From NCBI RefSeq assembly GCF_000026105.1, contig NC_008027.1:2062001-2126000 (forward strand): DNA of 64,000 nucleotides, read 5' to 3'. Positions within the stretch are counted from its first letter, which is position 1. Every line of letters begins with the position of its first letter. This DNA is from Pseudomonas entomophila L48 (GTDB lineage: Bacteria; Pseudomonadota; Gammaproteobacteria; Pseudomonadales; Pseudomonadaceae). Both the position numbers and the translations under genes were made by a program. The notes under the pieces are model-generated. The model had not been told where the DNA came from. It saw only the letters and a list, made by a program, of their open reading frames with translations, and ran no database searches. Below are positions 1-8,189 of the stretch, one piece after another.

Positions 1-45
1 GCTGCCGGTACTACCGGGTACGCCACGTGGGGGGAGGAGCTATGA
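1..45 (+). CDS. 3' end of an upstream gene, probably another DUF4225-type gene (partial)
   Basis: Frame 1 is open from the left edge and ends in TGA at 43-45, encoding the tail AAGTTGYATWGEEL. The stop overlaps the ATG at 42 of the next gene in an ATGA arrangement. The tail resembles the C-termini of the other DUF4225-like genes in this window (GATAYQFNEELKK; GNTGYQLYDEYKE), so the cassette array probably continues to the left. Only 14 residues are visible, so this is suggestive rather than proven. Confidence 0.4.
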   Translation, partial: AAGTTGYATWGEEL

Positions 46-755
46 GCCAGCGCGAAGAATATGGTGGGCGGCTGGATGAGGCGTATTGGGAGGTGAATGC
101 GGCGGCGTCTCGGTTGATCAGTTATGGCTGTGGGGTCAGTGCCAAACACCTGAGCGATCGGCGGTTGCGGATGCAGTTCAATCGAGAACTGGCTTATTAC
201 GCGCGGCGAGTTTTGGATGATGTGTACGACCGTAAATCCAGTGCTGGGGATGCGCTTATTGAGCTGAGGAATGAGAGGGACAGGCTGAAAGCTCAGTCGG
301 AACGCATCACTTTGCAAGCGATTGGTGTTGTTGGCGGGACAGGGCAGATTATCACCGGTGCCGGTATTTGTTATGGGTCGCTTGGGTTGTTGTGCGCAAC
401 TTTAGGATCTCCAATGATTGCACATGGAGGAAACAACATATATGAGAATGCCAGGGGGTTGTATGAAGGTCGCGATGATGTCGAAGGGCCGGTAAAAAAA
501 GGATACCGTGAAATCTCGAAAAGTTTGGGGTATACCGAGCGTGAAGGCACGCTAGCCTACTTGGCTACCGATGCGACGCTGTCGCTGAGGGCGTTGCTTC
601 GTCCTGTTTTAAAAGCGGATGCATGGAGGCTCTACAAATACTATTCCGTTGATAAAGAGATGGCGGTGAAGCAGATGAGTGGATCTGCAGTTTTTATGGA
701 GGGGCTTACAAATGGTGCGACCGCATACCAGTTTAATGAAGAGCTTAAGAAGTGA
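42..755 (+). CDS. DUF4225 domain-containing protein, candidate membrane-active effector
   Basis: This 237-residue protein matches what I know as the Pseudomonas DUF4225 family, whose biochemical role I do not know. The ATG at 42 is preferred over a GTG at 27 because GGGGAGGAG lies just before it and it overlaps the upstream stop by ATGA. The N-terminal ~90 residues look helical and charged. Residues about 90-130 are a glycine-rich hydrophobic stretch (AIGVVGGTGQIITGAG) that could insert in a membrane. The C-terminal third has the family-conserved LGYTEREG, LLRPVLKADAWRLYKYY and AYQFNEELKK. The last codon overlaps the start of the downstream membrane protein by GTGA, so the two are translationally coupled. 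The local base composition is richer in A+T than the flanking metabolic genes, consistent with horizontal transfer. A toxin role is inferred from the cassette layout, not from any catalytic motif. Confidence 0.8.
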   Translation: MSQREEYGGRLDEAYWEVNAAASRLISYGCGVSAKHLSDRRLRMQFNRELAYYARRVLDDVYDRKSSAGDALIELRNERDRLKAQSERITLQAIGVVGGTGQIITGAGICYGSLGLLCATLGSPMIAHGGNNIYENARGLYEGRDDVEGPVKKGYREISKSLGYTEREGTLAYLATDATLSLRALLRPVLKADAWRLYKYYSVDKEMAVKQMSGSAVFMEGLTNGATAYQFNEELKK

Positions 756-1039
756 GTGTATTCGAGTTTGTGCTCGTGATTCTTGTGGATGTGCCGGTGA
801 CGCTATTGATTCGGCGATATTTATTTTCTGAAACGAGTGGTGTGTTTCGGGAAGTGCTAGCCCTTTTGTATGGCTTTGTAATGGGGGTGTTTTATGTGCT
901 GCTTTTAAAAAATGACAAAACGTTTTTCGTGGTGATCGATTATGGTGATAATTTCTATCGAGACCTGATAGTGCAAAATGTTGGTGTGTTTATTATGGTT
1001 CTCTTTCACGCATGGTCTGTTTCGGTGCGCTACAAATGA
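752..1039 (+). CDS. Small three-helix membrane protein, candidate immunity protein (copy 1)
   Basis: The product is 95 residues, starting at GTG 752 inside the stop of the DUF4225 gene (4-base overlap). Three hydrophobic segments are visible at about residues 4-20, 34-52 and 72-90, separated by short charged loops. The second loop carries KTFFVVIDYGDNFYRDL, the most conserved element among the copies. I know no named family for it. Its pairing with DUF4225, its small size, its duplication and its membrane topology are what one expects of an immunity protein to a membrane-active toxin; this is inference. It is about 78 percent identical to the copy at 1476 by hand count (74 of 95 positions). 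Confidence 0.75.
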   Translation: MSVFEFVLVILVDVPVTLLIRRYLFSETSGVFREVLALLYGFVMGVFYVLLLKNDKTFFVVIDYGDNFYRDLIVQNVGVFIMVLFHAWSVSVRYK

Positions 1040-1065
1040 TCGGGCCTTGTAGGCGGGCTGACTTA

Positions 1066-1128
1066 GATGGTGAACGTTATGTCGGCGCGTTGACGCTTGA
1101 TCAACTTGCCGGAGAGTATGTTAAGTGA
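1066..1128 (+). pseudogene. Remnant of a coding tail preceding membrane protein copy 2
   Basis: An open frame ends DGERYVGALTLDQLAGEYVK and its TGA at 1126-1128 overlaps the GTG start of the next membrane protein by four bases, the same junction seen at 752. The sequence is only loosely like the other DUF4225 tails (Gly, Tyr and Lys spacing). It probably comes from a diverged effector gene whose body has been lost. Confidence 0.35.
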
Positions 1129-1364
1129 GTTTGATAATGTTTTTTGTTTTTTTTGCGCTTGATGTTTTTGTAAGTCTCAAGTGTTTTCGGCGAGTCAGTG
1201 TCGATACCCCTGTGTGGAGGGTTAATGTGTCAGTGCTTTACTGCATATTCCTGATTGCAAATTATATGTCGTTATTGCTTGGTAGAGGGTGGCTTATTGT
1301 AGGCGGCTCAGAGGGGTTGGAAAATTATCAGTTAATTGTTTTTTTGTTTCTTTTGTTATGGTGA
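1125..1364 (+). CDS. Diverged membrane protein (copy 2), frameshifted in a T run
   Basis: The frame gives 79 residues starting MSLIMFFVFFALDVFVS, with the same start context and helix arrangement as copies 1, 3 and 4 but low identity. The frame ends prematurely at 1364 after a run of seven T (1339-1345). Restoring one T would carry the frame on to TAG at 1385-1387 and produce FVMVIFHLGLI, which aligns with the C-terminal FIMVLFHAWSVS of copy 1. So this copy has lost one base in a homopolymer, either through decay, reversible slippage or a sequencing error. It lies in the array of candidate immunity proteins. Confidence 0.55.
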   Translation: MSLIMFFVFFALDVFVSLKCFRRVSVDTPVWRVNVSVLYCIFLIANYMSLLLGRGWLIVGGSEGLENYQLIVFLFLLLW

Positions 1365-1389
1365 TTTTTCATCTTGGACTAATTTAGCT

Positions 1390-1479
1390 CGGAGTGTTGG
1401 GGTGGGTGTCGTATCTGCTTTGGAAGACCTCGCAAGTGGTGCAGTTGCTTATCGGTTTAGTGAAGAAGCTAAGAAGTGA
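1390..1479 (+). pseudogene. DUF4225 C-terminal remnant preceding copy 3
   Basis: The frame encodes a tail ending GAVAYRFSEEAKK, clearly homologous to the C-terminus of the intact DUF4225 protein (GATAYQFNEELKK), with upstream VVSALEDLAS matching AVFMEGLTN. There is no start codon and no upstream body. Its TGA at 1477-1479 overlaps the GTG start of copy 3, so only the coupling end of a toxin-like gene survives. Confidence 0.6.
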
Positions 1480-1763
1480 GTGTCTTTGAGTTTGTACTGG
1501 TAATTCTGGTGGATGTGCCGGTGACGCTATTGCTTCGGCGGTATTTGTACTCTGAAAAGAGTAGTGTGTTTCAGGAAGTGCTAGTTCATTTGCATGGTTT
1601 TATAGCGGGGGTGTTTTATATGCTGGTTTTGAAGGAGGATAAGACATTTTTCGTAGTGATTGACTATGGAAACAATTTTTATCGGGATCTCATAGTGCTG
1701 AATGCTGGTACGCTGATCATGGTTTTTTTTCATGCATGGTCTATTTCTGTTCGTCACAAGTGA
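1476..1763 (+). CDS. Small three-helix membrane protein, candidate immunity protein (copy 3)
   Basis: The product is 95 residues, starting MSVFEFVLVILVDVPVTLL, and is the closest paralogue of copy 1 (about 78 percent by hand count); the DNA is nearly identical over the first 60 bases, implying a recent duplication. It has the same three hydrophobic segments and the same conserved loop ending in NNFYRDL. The GTG start at 1476 overlaps the stop of the DUF4225 remnant in front of it. The cognate effector body is gone, so this is an orphan of the kind seen downstream of polymorphic toxins. Confidence 0.72.
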   Translation: MSVFEFVLVILVDVPVTLLLRRYLYSEKSSVFQEVLVHLHGFIAGVFYMLVLKEDKTFFVVIDYGNNFYRDLIVLNAGTLIMVFFHAWSISVRHK

Positions 1764-1900
1764 TTCGGTCTTGTCAATAAATTTTTCTATGGCGGTGGGG
1801 GACGGGCTCTGTAGCAAATTTTGGCTTTCACCTCGCGAGGTGTTGATTGATTCGAGACTTTGGCAAAGGTTATTGGGAGAAGTGGTGGTGCGGTAGGTGA

Positions 1901-1972
1901 GTAAGTTTAGTGGTGTTGTGGGGTGGAAATAATATGGCCGCCTATCAGCTTTGTGATGAATATAAGAAATGA
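1901..1972 (+). pseudogene. DUF4225 C-terminal remnant preceding copy 4
   Basis: The open frame ends GGNNMAAYQLCDEYKK, homologous to the DUF4225 terminus, followed by TGA at 1970-1972 that overlaps the ATG of copy 4 (ATGA). The ~130 bases before it, after copy 3, carry no gene that I can support. Confidence 0.55.
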
Positions 1973-2256
1973 GTGTATTTGAGTTTGTACTACTGATTTT
2001 GGTGGATGTGCCAACAACCCTCCTGCTCAGGCGCTATCTGTATACCGAGGCGAGAACTGCGTTTCGAGATACACTGGCCTGTCTTCACGCATTCTTAGTA
2101 GGGGGGCTCTACGTGACGTTCTTGAAAGACAACGAAACATTTTTCGTGGCAATCGATTACGGCGACAATTTTTACCGAGATTTGATAGTGCTTAATGTTG
2201 GGGCTGTAAGTATGATTTTCTTTCATGCATGGTCTATTACGATACGTCACAAATGA
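1969..2256 (+). CDS. Small three-helix membrane protein, candidate immunity protein (copy 4)
   Basis: This 95-residue paralogue of copies 1 and 3 keeps VFEFVL.ILVDVP, the loop ETFFVAIDYGDNFYRDL and the end FFHAWSITIRHK. Three hydrophobic segments are predicted by reading. It starts at ATG 1969, overlapping the stop of the effector remnant. It is more diverged from copies 1 and 3 in the second helix (TLACLHAFLVGGLYVTF), as expected if it protects against a different effector variant. Confidence 0.72.
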   Translation: MSVFEFVLLILVDVPTTLLLRRYLYTEARTAFRDTLACLHAFLVGGLYVTFLKDNETFFVAIDYGDNFYRDLIVLNVGAVSMIFFHAWSITIRHK

Positions 2257-2314
2257 TTGTGTCTTTTTGCGTGCTCTATACGGGTTGTACTGAACCTGTG
2301 TGGCCCTTCCCGCA

Positions 2315-2386
2315 TTTAGGAGGGAGCTGAATGTCGTGGTGACTTTAAGTGTTGCTATGATTCTGTTTTACGCTTGGTTTGTATAG
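2315..2386 (+). pseudogene. Decayed C-terminus of a fifth membrane protein copy
   Basis: The frame reads FRRELNVVVTLSVAMILFYAWFV and ends at TAG 2384-2386. It aligns without gaps to the C-terminal 23 residues of copy 4 before its last few residues, with about ten identities (F, R, L, V, M, I, F, A, W among them). No start or N-terminal part is recognisable, so this is the eroded end of the array. The rest of 2257-2494 holds nothing else that I can identify. Confidence 0.45.
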
Positions 2387-2494
2387 GCTTTCTCAGCTAG
2401 GCTCTAAAACCAGTCAATGCCCGAGGGTGTAGAGCGTCATGAGCGTTCATGCATCAGGAAACGTTCAGTTGTTTTGGCTAAATTGGAATCTGAC

Positions 2495-2656
2495 ATGAAA
2501 TGTGTGATTGTTTTGACGTTGGTGCTTGCAGGTTGCGGCGGCACGCCAAGCTTTTATCAATACAACCACGAACGGCAGTTTAATTGTGACATGGACCCGA
2601 ACCTGCAGATGTGCGCCAGCCCAAGGGATGTCAGCGGCCATGGCGAGAAGCGGTAA
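2495..2656 (+). CDS. Small lipoprotein of unknown function
   Basis: The product is 53 residues if translation starts at ATG 2495, which puts a complete lipoprotein signal at the N-terminus: MKCVIVLTLVLAGC with lipobox L-A-G-C and the acylated Cys at position 14. An upstream in-frame start at 2417 would bury the signal. The mature part (GGTPSFYQYNHERQF) is short and hydrophilic with two further cysteines. Gly-Gly after the Cys gives no retention signal to the inner membrane, so an outer-membrane location is likely. The ribosome site is weak (GGAA about 8 bases upstream). No family recognised. Confidence 0.5.
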   Translation: MKCVIVLTLVLAGCGGTPSFYQYNHERQFNCDMDPNLQMCASPRDVSGHGEKR

Positions 2657-2750
2657 CAGGCTGCGGCAGGGGCGCGTCAATAGACCATGGACGGGTAGAA
2701 GGCTCCTGTTGCGAATCGACGGCGTAGCTGGGGTGGGAACAGTGTCGTCT

Positions 2751-2779
2751 GCATCGCGGCTAAAGCCGCTCCTACAGGG
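2751..2779. repeat. REP element, single copy
   Basis: A GCGGC-type Pseudomonas REP: GCGGCTAAAGCCGC stem followed by TCCTACAGG. It lies between the lipoprotein gene and the end of mtlZ. Confidence 0.8.
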
Positions 2780-2813
2780 GGCGCCAACTGAGGGATCTGT
2801 GTTGCAGCCGTTT

Positions 2814-3758
2814 TCAGGGGATCGATGGAAGTTCACGTTCAAAGGGCAAATCGGGGCCTACCCGGGAGCAGGTAATCGCAGCGGCTCGGATTGCATGGGC
2901 CAGTATTGCGTCGATCGTTGCCCGGTCGAGCAGCGCCACCTCTGCGGGGCTGTCCGCGCCAAGGCGCGCCAGATAGGCGAGCACGGCCGCTTGGAAGGTG
3001 TCGCCTGCGCCCACGGTGTCGTGAACGGGTAGCGAGGTATCCGCCGGGCGCTGCCATGATCCGTGTGCACAGTGCACGCTGGCCCCATCGCCACCGTGGG
3101 TGACGAACACCAACCTGCACCGTTCATTCAGCCAGCCACGGGCTACATCGCGTGCCTCTCGGCCTGGATAGAGCAGGGCGAGGTCTTCCTCACTGGCCTT
3201 GATCACATGGGCATGGCCAGCAAAGGCTTCCACCTGCCGCCGCCACACCGCCACATCCGGCTGCGGATTGAGCCGCACATTCGGATCGAGACTGATCAGC
3301 CGCCGATCGCGCTCGCGTTCTGCCAGCGCCATCAGCGTATCGGCCACGGGCTGCACCACCAGGGTGTACGAGCCCACATGCAACCCCCGCACGCGCTCAT
3401 CCAACACCGGCAGATGCTCCAGCATCACCTGCCGATCCGCACACCCGTCACCGCGAAACTGATACTGCGCCGAGCCATTGGCATCCAGCCCGACCATGGC
3501 CAACGTGGTCGGCGCATCGCTGGTTATCACGTAGCGGCAGTCCACCCGTTCCTCTTCCAGCACCCGGCGCAGCCGGGCACCCAGGTAGTCGCTGGACAAC
3601 CCGCCAAACAACGCTGATTCCACGCCCAACCGTCGCAAGCCAACCGCCACGTTGAACGGCGACCCACCGGCAATCGCGGTAAACCCCAGCTCGCTGCTGC
3701 GGCTGCTGTTTTCCAGGCTGAAGACATCGAACAGGGCCTCGCCACACACCAGGTACAT
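2814..3758 (-). CDS. mtlZ: Fructokinase, PfkB family (mannitol operon)
   Basis: This 314-residue protein should phosphorylate fructose produced by the mannitol dehydrogenase, in the cytoplasm. The PfkB/ribokinase fold is shown by the N-terminal GGSPFNVAVGLRRLG, the central glycine-rich sheet, and the C-terminal signature DTVGAGDTFQAAV with the catalytic Asp and anion hole. The ATG at 3758 has GGAG seven bases upstream; an in-frame TTG 12 bases earlier has none. It is the last gene of the mtlEFGKDYZ operon, 33 bases after mtlY, the same order as in Pseudomonas fluorescens. Confidence 0.92.
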   Translation of the reverse strand: MYLVCGEALFDVFSLENSSRSSELGFTAIAGGSPFNVAVGLRRLGVESALFGGLSSDYLGARLRRVLEEERVDCRYVITSDAPTTLAMVGLDANGSAQYQFRGDGCADRQVMLEHLPVLDERVRGLHVGSYTLVVQPVADTLMALAERERDRRLISLDPNVRLNPQPDVAVWRRQVEAFAGHAHVIKASEEDLALLYPGREARDVARGWLNERCRLVFVTHGGDGASVHCAHGSWQRPADTSLPVHDTVGAGDTFQAAVLAYLARLGADSPAEVALLDRATIDAILAHAIRAAAITCSRVGPDLPFERELPSIP

Positions 3759-3791
3759 GTAGTTCTCCAATCCAAAAAGTGAGGCCGACGC

Positions 3792-5282
3792 TCAGCGCGC
3801 CGGCAGATGATCGCGATAGCGTCGATAAGCAACCTCATACGCGGCCTGCTGCACAGGGCGGGGCAGGGTGCGGGTGCTTTCGTCCAGCGCCACGCAGCGC
3901 TTGCACAATGTCTTTAGGCTGTCGCCCCGACCAAACTGCCGGCCCAGGCTCCAGGCGGCCTGGATCGCGGCGCCCAGGGCGGCGGCTTCGGTTTGTTGGG
4001 GGCACACCACCGGCAGGCCCAATAGGTCGGCCAGCACCTGACGCCACAGCGGGCTTTTCGCCGCGCCGCCGACCAGGCGGATTTCGCTGCCTTGCAGGCC
4101 GCTGGCGCGCAACAGGTCGAGGCCGTAGCGCAGGCTGAAGCAGGTGCCTTCGAGCACGGCGCGGCAGAGGTTGGCGCGGGTCAGGTTGGCGCTGGTCATG
4201 CCGTGCAGGCTGGCGCTGGCTTCGGGCAGCGCGGGCACGCGTTCGCCGTCGAAGAAGGGCAGCATCAGCAGGCCGTCGGCGCCGATCGGTGCTTGGGCGG
4301 CGAGCTCAGTGAAACGGTCGAGGTCGAGTTCGAGCAGGTCGCGCACCAGGGCGCAGGCGCTGGTGAGGTTCATGGTGCAGATCAATGGCAGCCAGCCGCC
4401 GCAGGAGGCGCAGAAGGTCGCCACTTCGCCCTGGGCGCTGACGTGGGGCTGGTCGGCGTGGGCGGCCAGGGTGCCGGAGGTGCCGAGGCTCAGGGTGATC
4501 GTGCCGGGGGCGATATTGCCGGTGCCGATGGCGCCGAGCATGTTGTCGCCACCGCCCGTGGCCACCCAGGTCTGCGGGCTCAGGCCGAGTGCCGTGGCGG
4601 CTTGGTCGCGCAGGGAGCCGATGCAATCGCCGGATGCGACCAACTCAGGCAGCGCCGCCAAAAGACGCTCGCCTGGCTCGATGTGCTGAAGGACATCGGA
4701 TGCCCAGGTCCGTCGGCGCACATCGTAGTAGCCGGTGCCGGAGGCGTCACCGGGTTCGCTGCAGGCGCGGCCGGTCAGCCAGTAGTTCAGGTAGTCGTGG
4801 GGCAGCAGGATATGGGCGAGGCGGGTGAACAGTTCGGGATGTTGGCGCTTGGTCCAAAGCAACTTGGACACGGTGTAGCCCGGCGCGATCACCAGCCCAA
4901 GGCGTTCGAGCGAGCCTTGGGTGCCGCCGAGGGCATCGAGCAGTGCCTGGTTCTCGGGCGCGCTCTCGGTGTCGCACCATAGCTTGGCCGGGCGCAGCAC
5001 CTGGCCCTGGGCGTCGAGCATCACCAGGCCGTGCTGCTGGCCGGACACCGCCAGTGCGCGGATCGCCCGGCCAACCACGCCGGCTTCTCGCAATGCCGCG
5101 GCCACCGCCGCGCGCAGGGCGTCCAGCCAGTCGGCGGGGTCCTGCTCGCGCCGGCCATTACGGCCTTGGGGCGGCGCGTGGGCAGCGCTGCCCAGGCCGA
5201 GCACCTGGCCGCTGCCTGCGTCCAGCACCAGGGCCTTGGTGCCCTGGGTGCCGCAGTCGATGCCGAGGAACAATCCGTCCAT
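3792..5282 (-). CDS. mtlY: Xylulokinase, FGGY family
   Basis: A 496-residue FGGY carbohydrate kinase. The N-terminal phosphate loop LGIDCGTQGTKALV, the substrate segment GQQHGLVMLD and the C-terminal LVGGAAKSPLWRQVLADLLG signature identify it. It converts D-xylulose, the product of arabitol oxidation by the promiscuous MtlD, to xylulose 5-phosphate. ATG 5282 (MDGLFLGID) has GGAG nine bases upstream and gives the family length; a start at 5330 would overlap mtlD. It lies between mtlD and mtlZ in the mannitol operon. Confidence 0.92.
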   Translation of the reverse strand: MDGLFLGIDCGTQGTKALVLDAGSGQVLGLGSAAHAPPQGRNGRREQDPADWLDALRAAVAAALREAGVVGRAIRALAVSGQQHGLVMLDAQGQVLRPAKLWCDTESAPENQALLDALGGTQGSLERLGLVIAPGYTVSKLLWTKRQHPELFTRLAHILLPHDYLNYWLTGRACSEPGDASGTGYYDVRRRTWASDVLQHIEPGERLLAALPELVASGDCIGSLRDQAATALGLSPQTWVATGGGDNMLGAIGTGNIAPGTITLSLGTSGTLAAHADQPHVSAQGEVATFCASCGGWLPLICTMNLTSACALVRDLLELDLDRFTELAAQAPIGADGLLMLPFFDGERVPALPEASASLHGMTSANLTRANLCRAVLEGTCFSLRYGLDLLRASGLQGSEIRLVGGAAKSPLWRQVLADLLGLPVVCPQQTEAAALGAAIQAAWSLGRQFGRGDSLKTLCKRCVALDESTRTLPRPVQQAAYEVAYRRYRDHLPAR

Positions 5283-5298
5283 TTCGAAACACTCCGTG

Positions 5299-6774
5299 TC
5301 AGTCGCCGAGGACCTGGCGCAGGGTTTCACTCACGCCGACTTCGCGCAAGCTATCGTACAGGCGCTCGAAGGCGCTGACGAAAGCCTTGGACGCGGGGAT
5401 GGCGCTGCCGAAGATCGCCTCGTCGCCCAGCACCCGGGCGGCCAGGCCGTCGCGCTGTACCACCCGGGCCTGGCAGTCGGCGGCGCGCGGGTCGGGGATG
5501 CTGTAGCGGGTGCCGTGCTCGTCTTCGCCGCGCAGGTACAGGGCCCAGGCGGTCACCACCAGGGCCACGCGCTCCAGTGGCTTGCCGTCGGCGATCAGGC
5601 GGTTGGCGGTGGGCACGATGAACTTGGGGAGCTTCGACGAGCCGTCGGAGCACACCCGCTCCAACTGGTCGGCGATGGCGCGGTTGGCGAAGCGTTCGCC
5701 GAGGCTTTGCTTGTAGCGCTCAAGATCAATGCCGGGCACCGGGGCCAGTTGCGGGGTCACGTCCTGGTCCATGAAGGTGCGCATGTAGCGGCGCAGCAAC
5801 GGGTCGGCGAGGGTTTCGTGGACGAAGCGGTAACCCTGTAGAAAGCCCAGGTAGGTGAGGGCCAGGTGGCTGCCGTTGAGCAGCTTGATCTTCATTTCTT
5901 CATAGGGGGTGACGTCGCGGGTGAACTGCACCCCGACCTTTTCCCAGGCCGGGCGGCCGGCGACGAAGTTGTCTTCCACCACCCATTGCAGGAACGGCTC
6001 GCACACCACCGGCCAGGCATCGTCGACACCGTGGCGCTCGCGCAGTTGCTGGCGGTGGGCGGGGCTGGTCATCGGGGTGATGCGGTCGACCATGGCGTTG
6101 GGGAAGCTGACGTGGCTGGCGATCCAGTCGGCCAGGTCGGGGTCGAGGCGCTGGGCGAAGGCCAGCAGGGCCTTGCGGGCGACGTCGCCGTTGTGCGGGA
6201 GGTTGTCGCAGGACATCACGGTGAACGGGCCGGTGCCGGCGGCGCGGCGGCGGCGCAGGGCTTCGCAGAGGTAACCGAAGACACTTTGCGGGGTTTGTGG
6301 GTTGGCCAGGTCGTGCTGGATCTGCGGCAGATCGGCGCGGAACTCGCCGGTGCTGTCGTCGATGCAGTAGCCGCCTTCGGTGATGGTCAGGGAGACGATG
6401 CGGATGCCGGGTTCGGTCAGTTTGGCCAGCAGGGGTTCGGCGCCGTCCTCGGCCAGCAGCATGCCGTTGATGGCGGCGATCACGCGTACCTTGGTGTCGG
6501 GCTGGTCGCCCAGTTCGAACAGGGTGTAGAGGTGGTCCTGGCCGGCCAGGGCATCGCGCATGGCGCGGTCTTCGCAGCGCAAGCCGACGCCGCAGATGGC
6601 CCAGTCGAGGCCTTCGCCGCAGTTCATCAGGGCGTCGGTGTAGGCGGCCTGGTGGGCGCGGTGGAAGCCGCCGACGCCGATGTGCGCGATGCCCTGGCGT
6701 AGTTGGGCGGGGTCGTAGCTGGGGCGGGCGACGGTGGGGGGGAGGTGGTGGAGGTTGGGGTGGTTCAGTTTCAT
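5299..6774 (-). CDS. mtlD: Mannitol 2-dehydrogenase
   Basis: This 491-residue NAD-dependent polyol dehydrogenase oxidises D-mannitol to D-fructose (and typically D-arabitol to D-xylulose). The N-terminal nucleotide loop HIGVGGFHRAHQA and the catalytic segment KIKLLNGSH are intact: the first Lys, the Asn and the His match the Lys295, Asn300 and His303 arrangement of the P. fluorescens enzyme. Length also matches (493). It precedes mtlY by 16 bases and follows mtlK after a 143-base gap that contains a large inverted repeat. Confidence 0.95.
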   Translation of the reverse strand: MKLNHPNLHHLPPTVARPSYDPAQLRQGIAHIGVGGFHRAHQAAYTDALMNCGEGLDWAICGVGLRCEDRAMRDALAGQDHLYTLFELGDQPDTKVRVIAAINGMLLAEDGAEPLLAKLTEPGIRIVSLTITEGGYCIDDSTGEFRADLPQIQHDLANPQTPQSVFGYLCEALRRRRAAGTGPFTVMSCDNLPHNGDVARKALLAFAQRLDPDLADWIASHVSFPNAMVDRITPMTSPAHRQQLRERHGVDDAWPVVCEPFLQWVVEDNFVAGRPAWEKVGVQFTRDVTPYEEMKIKLLNGSHLALTYLGFLQGYRFVHETLADPLLRRYMRTFMDQDVTPQLAPVPGIDLERYKQSLGERFANRAIADQLERVCSDGSSKLPKFIVPTANRLIADGKPLERVALVVTAWALYLRGEDEHGTRYSIPDPRAADCQARVVQRDGLAARVLGDEAIFGSAIPASKAFVSAFERLYDSLREVGVSETLRQVLGD

Positions 6775-6834
6775 TCTGGGGCATCCCTTTTGAGGTCATG
6801 TGTGGATCGCGTGATGGCGCTGGGGTGCTTGGCG

Positions 6835-6917
6835 GGAGCCTTGTGGTGTTCTTGAAGTCGAGCGCCGCATGGGCGGCGCTCGATCTGATAGGCGCCAAAA
6901 CGCTCCCGCCGAACACC
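6835..6917. repeat. Nested inverted repeat, not a REP
   Basis: Outer arms GGCGGGAG and CTCCCGCC enclose inner arms TCGAGCGCCGC and GCGGCGCTCGA around a 3-base loop at about 6858-6882. The reverse strand shares about 50 bases with the repeat at 56256 (GGCGGGAGCGTT, then CGCCTATCAGATCGAGCGCC). It sits between mtlK and mtlD and could make a strong RNA hairpin in the operon transcript. Confidence 0.75.
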
Positions 6918-8030
<1,113 letters not shown>

Positions 8031-8092
8031 GATGGGTGTCCTCGGCGATGGTCGGGGTTGGATGCGGGAGTGCCGGGACCGCTTCGCGGTCC

Positions 8093-8158
8093 TTTCGCGA
8101 CGCAAGGCCGCTCCCACAGGCGTGCGCGATCCCCTGTGGGAGCGGCCTTGTGTCGCGA
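8093..8158. repeat. REP pair (inverted, GCGGCC type)
   Basis: Two inverted copies (AAGGCCGCTCCCACAGG and its complement CCTGTGGGAGCGGCCTT), 12 bases apart, between mtlG and mtlK. Such pairs fold into a long hairpin and often stabilise or attenuate operon mRNA. Confidence 0.85.
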
Positions 8159-8189
8159 TTGGGCTGCAAAGCAGCCCCAGATAGCGGGA

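Noticed and set aside
2526..3032. 168-codon plus-strand frame between the lipoprotein and mtlZ
   Set aside because: It runs through a REP element and antisense to the end of mtlZ, has an implausible composition and lacks a start signal.
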